Source of the DNA: Goodfellowiella coeruleoviolacea | GTDB lineage: Bacteria > Actinomycetota > Actinomycetes > Mycobacteriales > Pseudonocardiaceae | Assembly (NCBI RefSeq): GCF_024171785.1 | Contig: NZ_JAMTCK010000017.1 | Span: 156,280-220,279 of the forward strand | Direction of reading: 5' to 3' | Length of the DNA: 64,000 bases | Shown here: piece after piece, positions 60,119 to 64,000 of the stretch | Numbering within the stretch: position 1 is the stretch's first letter | Layout: each line of letters opens with the position of its first letter | Translations under genes and position numbers: made by a program | Notes under the pieces: generated by a model | Seen by the model: the letters and a program-made list of their open reading frames with translations, nothing else | What the model was told of the DNA's origin: nothing | Databases searched by the model: none

Positions 60119-61240
60119 TCAGGGGCAGTTGACCCACTCCTCGGCCCCGTCGGCGAACACCTGCCGCTTCCACACCGGCAGCCGCCGCTTCACCTCGTCC
60201 ACCAGGTCGGCGCACGCGGCGAACGCCTCCCGCCGGTGGGCCGCGGACACCGCGCACGCCAGGGCCACGTCACCGATGGCGAGCACGCCCAGCCGGTGGC
60301 TGACCGCCAGGGCCCGCACCCCGTCGTGCTTGGCGGCCACCTCCGCGGCCACCTCGGCCACGATGTCCCCCGCGCTCGGGTGGCCCACGTACTCCAGCTC
60401 CCGCACGGTCCGGCCGCCGTCGTGGTCCCGGACCACGCCCTCGAACGTGACCACCGCGCCCGCGGCCCGATCGGAGACCAACTGGGCGTGCTCGGCCGCG
60501 GACAGCGGCTCGGTGCCCACGTCGGCCCGCAGCACCTCCGGCCGCACCGGCGGCTCGGCTGTCTCCGGCCCGGCTGTCTCCGGCCCGGCTGTCTCCGGCC
60601 CGGCCGCCTCCTGGACAGCCGCCCCCTGGACAGCCGCCCCCTGGACAGCCGTCTCCGGCCCGTGGTCGTGCTGCTGGACGGCCGTCCCGGGCCCGGCGGC
60701 GGGCCGGTGGTCGTGCGCGTGGCCGCCGGGCCGGTGGTCGCCGCCGTGCAGCTGGTCAACGGCGTGGTCCAGCACACCCGCCAACACGCCCAGGCCGTCA
60801 CGCACTCCGCCGACCGAACCGGGCAGGTTCACCACCAGGGTCCGGCCGGCCACCCCGGCCAGGCCCCGGGACAGCACCGCGGTCGGCACCCCGGGCAGAC
60901 CGGCCCGGCGCACCGCGTCGGCCAGCCCGGGAATCTCGTAGTCGAGCACCGCCCTGGTGGCCTCCGGCGTCCGGTCGGTGGGGTTGATGCCGGTGCCACC
61001 CGTGGTGACCACCACACCCACCTGGTCGGCCACGGCCGCGCGCAGCGCCGCCGTCACCGGATCGCCGTCCGGCACCACCACCGGATCGGCCACCTGGTAG
61101 CCCCTGGCCCGCAGCCACTCCACGATCACCGGACCACCCCGGTCGGCGTACACGCCGGCGGCGGCCCGGTTGGACGCGGTGATCACCCGGGCGGTGCGCG
61201 TCCCCGCCCGGTCCGCGCCGCTCGCCGCACCGCCGGTCAT
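60119..61240 (-). CDS. MoaB/MogA-MoaE fusion protein
   Basis: 373 residues. The N-terminal MoaB/MogA-like domain (about 15-165) has VVVTTGGTGINPTDRTPEA (molybdopterin adenylyltransferase motif) and VVNLPGSVGGVRDGL. The C-terminal MoaE domain (about 236-373) has GAVVTFEGVVRDHDGGR, ELEYVGHP, and RRLPVWKRQVFADG with the active-site Lys. A 70-residue linker is His/Asp-rich (GGDHRPGGHAHDHRP) then repetitive (AVQGAAVQGAAVQEAAGPET and three GPETA units). It couples dithiolene formation (with MoaD) to adenylation. It begins in the moaC stop (ATGA). Confidence 0.9.
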   Translation of the reverse strand: MTGGAASGADRAGTRTARVITASNRAAAGVYADRGGPVIVEWLRARGYQVADPVVVPDGDPVTAALRAAVADQVGVVVTTGGTGINPTDRTPEATRAVLDYEIPGLADAVRRAGLPGVPTAVLSRGLAGVAGRTLVVNLPGSVGGVRDGLGVLAGVLDHAVDQLHGGDHRPGGHAHDHRPAAGPGTAVQQHDHGPETAVQGAAVQGAAVQEAAGPETAGPETAGPETAEPPVRPEVLRADVGTEPLSAAEHAQLVSDRAAGAVVTFEGVVRDHDGGRTVRELEYVGHPSAGDIVAEVAAEVAAKHDGVRALAVSHRLGVLAIGDVALACAVSAAHRREAFAACADLVDEVKRRLPVWKRQVFADGAEEWVNCP

Positions 61241-61770
61241 CGCGCGCTCCCCGGCTGCTCAGCGGCGTCCTGGGGGGCGGTGTCCTGGTTCGGGCCGTCC
61301 GGGCGCACCCACAGCCCGGTCTTGCCGCCCTCCTTGCGCTCCACCCGGACCTGGTCCAGGCTCGCGGCCGGGTCCACCGCCTTGACCATGTCGTGCAGGG
61401 TCAGCCCGGCGATGGACACGGCGGTGAGCGCCTCCATCTCCACCCCGGTGCGGTCCGTGGTCCGCGCGGTGGCGGTGATCCGCACCTCGGCCACGCCCAG
61501 TTCGAAGTCAACGGCGATGTTGGACAGCGGGACCGGGTGGCACAGCGGCACCAGCTCCGAGGTGCGCTTGGCCGCCATGATGCCCGCGATCCTGGCCGTG
61601 GCCAGCGCGTCCCCCTTGGCGAGCCCGTCCGACCCCAGCAGGTCCACCACCGCACTGGTGGTGCGCAGCACCCCGGACGCCACCGCCCGACGCGCGCTCG
61701 GCTCCTTGGCCGAGACGTCAACCATCCGCGCCGCGCCCGTGGCGTCGACGTGGCTCAACTGCTTTGCCAT
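61237..61770 (-). CDS. moaC: Cyclic pyranopterin monophosphate synthase MoaC
   Basis: 177 residues. LSHVDATGAARMVDVSAKEPSARRAVA at the start, KGDALATARIAGIMAAKRTSELVPLCHPVPLSNI (active-site motif) and GVEMEALTAVSIAGLTLHDMVKAVD. Second step of molybdopterin synthesis, converting the MoaA product to cyclic pyranopterin. First gene of the moaC-moaBE operon. The C-terminal 25 residues after LWVRPD are a variable tail. Confidence 0.96.
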   Translation of the reverse strand: MAKQLSHVDATGAARMVDVSAKEPSARRAVASGVLRTTSAVVDLLGSDGLAKGDALATARIAGIMAAKRTSELVPLCHPVPLSNIAVDFELGVAEVRITATARTTDRTGVEMEALTAVSIAGLTLHDMVKAVDPAASLDQVRVERKEGGKTGLWVRPDGPNQDTAPQDAAEQPGSAR

Positions 61771-61934
61771 ACGACGATGCTATGACCAGGCGCGGCCACC
61801 CCGACCGGACGACGGCGCGGTCCCGCCCGAACCGCCACCGCGCCCCGACCGGGTGAGCACGGCCAGGGCGCGGTGGAGTCCAACGAACAGGCAGTGCGGC
61901 GCTGCCGCACCGGACCGCCGTACCGGGGAGGGGC

Positions 61935-63323
61935 TCAGCCCTCGCCGACGGCGGCGCGGCGCACGGCCTCGGCCACGGCCGGGGCGACCGCCGCGTCGAA
62001 CACGCTCGGCACGATGAACGAGGCGTTCAACCGCTCGCCGTCCACCACGTCCGCGATGGCGTTGGCCGCGGCCACCAGCATGGCGTCGGTGATGGTGTGC
62101 GCGTGCGCGTCCAGCAGGCCCCGGAACACCCCGGGGAAGGCCAGCACGTTGTTGATCTGGTTGGGGAAGTCGCTGCGCCCGGTGGCCACCACGGCGGCGT
62201 GCCGCTGCGCCTCCATCGGGTCGATCTCCGGGTCGGGGTTGGCCAGCGCGAACACGATCGGGTCAGCGGCCATGGACGCCACCTGCTCGGCACCGATCAG
62301 GTTCGGCGCGGACACCCCGATGAACACGTCCGCGCCCACCATGGCCTCGTGCAGCGTGCCGGTGCGGCCCTCGGCGTTGGTGTGCTCGGCGACCCAGCGC
62401 AGGTTGTCGTCGAGGTTGTCGCGGCCGGTGTGCACCACGCCGTCGATGTCCACGGCGATCACGTCGGCCGGGTTCTTCTGCAGCAGCAGCCGGATGATGG
62501 CCGAACCGGCCGCGCCCGTGCCGCACACCACGATCCGGCAGTCCTGCATCTTCTTGCCGACCACGCGCAGCGCGTTGCGCAGCGCGGCGATCACCACGAT
62601 GGCGGTGCCGTGCTGGTCGTCGTGGAAGACCGGGATGTCCAGCTTCTCGCGCAGCCGGGCCTCGATCTCGAAGCAGCGCGGCGCGGCGATGTCCTCCAGG
62701 TTGATGCCGCCGTAGACCGGGGCGATCAGCTCCACCGCGCGGATGATCTCCTCGGTGTCCTGGGTGTCCAGGCACACCGGCCAGGCGTCCACCCCGGCGA
62801 ACTTCTTGAACAGCGCGGCCTTGCCCTCCATCACCGGCAGGGCCGCGGCCGGGCCGATGTTGCCCAGGCCCAGCACGGCCGAGCCGTCGGTGACCACGGC
62901 CACGGTGTTGCGCTTGACCGTCAGGCGGCGGGCGTCGTCCGGGTTCTCGGCGATGGCCTGGCAGATCCGGGCCACGCCCGGGGTGTAGGCGCGGGAGAGG
63001 TCGTCGCGGTTGCGCAGCGCCACCTTGGAGGTGACCTCGATCTTGCCGCCGAGGTGCACCAGGAAGGTCCGGTCGGAGACCTTGCGCACCCGCACACCGG
63101 GCAGCGCGCCGAGCGCACCGGTGATGTCCTTGGCGTGGTTCGCGGACAGCGCGTTGCACGTGATGTCGACGACGATGCGGTCGGTGTGCGACTCGACCAC
63201 GTCAAACGCGGTGATCACACCGCCAACCCGACCGACCGCGGAGGTCAGGTCGCCGGCCGCGCTCGCGGACGGTGGCGCCTCAAGGCGAACGGTGATCGAA
63301 TAGCCGGGGCCGGGGACCGGCAT
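61935..63323 (-). CDS. NAD(P)-dependent malic enzyme with N-terminal ACT domain
   Basis: 462 residues from ATG 63323. An ACT domain (about 1-85, [24 protein letters not shown]) precedes the malic enzyme core: [12 protein letters not shown] (Tyr), [56 protein letters not shown] (metal Glu/Asp), and the nucleotide-binding [12 protein letters not shown]. Oxidatively decarboxylates malate to pyruvate. The ACT domain suggests allosteric control by an amino acid. Divergent-side gap 63324-63574 holds a related weaker palindrome (63399-63412). Confidence 0.93.
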   Translation of the reverse strand: MPVPGPGYSITVRLEAPPSASAAGDLTSAVGRVGGVITAFDVVESHTDRIVVDITCNALSANHAKDITGALGALPGVRVRKVSDRTFLVHLGGKIEVTSKVALRNRDDLSRAYTPGVARICQAIAENPDDARRLTVKRNTVAVVTDGSAVLGLGNIGPAAALPVMEGKAALFKKFAGVDAWPVCLDTQDTEEIIRAVELIAPVYGGINLEDIAAPRCFEIEARLREKLDIPVFHDDQHGTAIVVIAALRNALRVVGKKMQDCRIVVCGTGAAGSAIIRLLLQKNPADVIAVDIDGVVHTGRDNLDDNLRWVAEHTNAEGRTGTLHEAMVGADVFIGVSAPNLIGAEQVASMAADPIVFALANPDPEIDPMEAQRHAAVVATGRSDFPNQINNVLAFPGVFRGLLDAHAHTITDAMLVAAANAIADVVDGERLNASFIVPSVFDAAVAPAVAEAVRRAAVGEG

Positions 63324-63574
63324 CGGCACCTCCCGTGCTGGTGTCGTTACCGCGCTCGGCTGGCTCACCAGTCGAACCGCGCTGTTGCGGGCGCTCGCCT
63401 GGCTCGTGCCAGCCGATCCGCGTTTCTCGAATCCCCCCGGACCGGGCACTGCGCCGGCGGGGAGGACCTGAGCTTAGGACGGCCGGCGCAACGGAACACG
63501 CGCGACCCAGCGCCACACGGAGGAACGTGACCGGTCCCACGGCCCTCGGCCCGACCGGCCAGGGGCTGGCCGGG

Positions 63575-63766
63575 CTACTTCTCCCAGTTGATCTCGGTGA
63601 CCGGGTGCCGGTAGGGCAGGGCGTCCGACGCCAGCGGGAACGTCACGTCACCGAAGGGCGACAGCGCGCCCTGGGTGTCGCTGGTGAGTTCGCTCACCGG
63701 GTGCTCCCCGTCCTTGACCTCCGGCCAGTGCGGATCGATCCGGTCGTGGTGGGTGGCCTTGGCCAC
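63575..63766 (-). CDS. Small conserved hypothetical protein
   Basis: 63 residues from a GTG at 63766 with an ideal AGGAGGAG ribosome binding site. Sequence shows HHDRIDPHWPEVKDGEHPVSEL and a C-terminus with YRHPVTEINWEK. No family recognised; small size, clear start and codon use support a real gene. Confidence 0.6.
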   Translation of the reverse strand: MAKATHHDRIDPHWPEVKDGEHPVSELTSDTQGALSPFGDVTFPLASDALPYRHPVTEINWEK

Positions 63767-63870
63767 GGCTCCTCCTCGGGTCTGCCTCGGCGCGGGCCGG
63801 ACAAACCCGCGACCCCAGCCTGACGTCACGCAACCTCGCTGTGCGCGCCTCCAGTGTCTCATTCTCCTTA

Positions 63871-64000
63871 CAAGCTCTCAGCTGGCCACCGCCAGCTGAC
63901 CGTGTTTGATCCAAGCTCCCAGCTGGCCACCGCCAGCTGATCCGCGCTCGCTGCGCGAGGGTTGATCCAAGCTCCCAGCTGGCCACCGCCAGCTGATCCG
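63871..64000. repeat. Three tandem copies of a CAGCTGGC palindrome repeat
   Basis: CAGCTGGC-CACC-GCCAGCTG at 63879-63898, 63920-63939 and 63976-63995, embedded in units of AAGCTC(T/C)CAGCTGG... then TGATCCG. The array runs off the right edge. The same palindrome with spacer GCT occurs twice at 58465-58583. Confidence 0.85.

Noticed and set aside
60059..63530. Two long plus-strand open frames opposite moaBE, moaC and malic enzyme
   Set aside because: Low-complexity His/Arg/Gly translation, explained by high third-position GC of the real minus-strand genes.

Overview
The window is about 64 kb of very GC-rich DNA, densely packed with genes. GTG starts are common and neighbouring genes often overlap by 4 bp (ATGA or GTGA). 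The gene content fits a filamentous actinomycete, most likely of the order Pseudonocardiales. Markers are an Rpf-type transglycosylase, the long CspB-type cold-shock protein, DUF2771, DUF3027, DUF2530 and DUF2537 proteins, XRE/DUF5753 plus DUF397 genes, a TetR + R2lox pair, and an N-terminally extended MFS exporter beside DUF3027. The genus cannot be fixed from the sequence.

Layout. 1-6.6 kb: part of an HD hydrolase, a sigma factor with its CU044_5270-type partner, a secreted ricin-type lectin, a DUF2537 membrane protein, a TrmH methylase and a glutamate-cysteine ligase family enzyme. 6.7-10.3 kb: a ribosome-protection block with an ABC-F protein and a thiostrepton-resistance-type 23S rRNA methyltransferase. 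10.5-15.8 kb: Fe/Mn superoxide dismutase, an ABC-2 permease, a secreted peptidase and a NarL-type two-component pair. 15.8-20.4 kb: repeat-rich DNA, two tandem GT-C glycosyltransferases separated by a decayed Ser/Thr kinase, and a DUF4232 lipoprotein. 20.6-31 kb: transport genes (MMPL with a divergent wHTH regulator and two matching operators, a MacB-like ABC exporter, a MarR/MFS pair and an NCS2 purine permease). 31-33.2 kb: DUF2530, MazG-like, an alpha/beta hydrolase and HxlR. 33.2-39 kb: an accessory segment with a three-gene zinc-ribbon operon opposite XRE/DUF397 genes, followed by a SigE-type sigma factor island. That island is flanked by a near-perfect duplication of the 3' end of the next gene. 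39-48 kb: a conserved actinobacterial block (sacsin-like ATPase, DUF3027, DUF192, MFS, DUF2771, CspB, HAD phosphatase). 48-56 kb: TetR/R2lox, NRAMP, YccF, a phosphoesterase, a NagD-like HAD protein, a TetR/membrane protein pair with two clear operators, gene remnants and a toxin-antitoxin pair. 56.4-63.8 kb: molybdenum cofactor genes (moaA, moaD, a moaB-moaE fusion, moaC) split by an rpf gene with a long regulatory leader, then malic enzyme.

No CRISPR array, tRNA, rRNA, integrase or complete insertion sequence was seen. The most informative signals are the duplicated gene end around the sigma island, the paired antibiotic-resistance genes, the layered control region of rpf, the MoaB-MoaE fusion, two pairs of matching operators (TGTAAG-N6-CTTACA and TAGCA-N6-TGCTA), and a dispersed family of CAGCTGGC palindromes.
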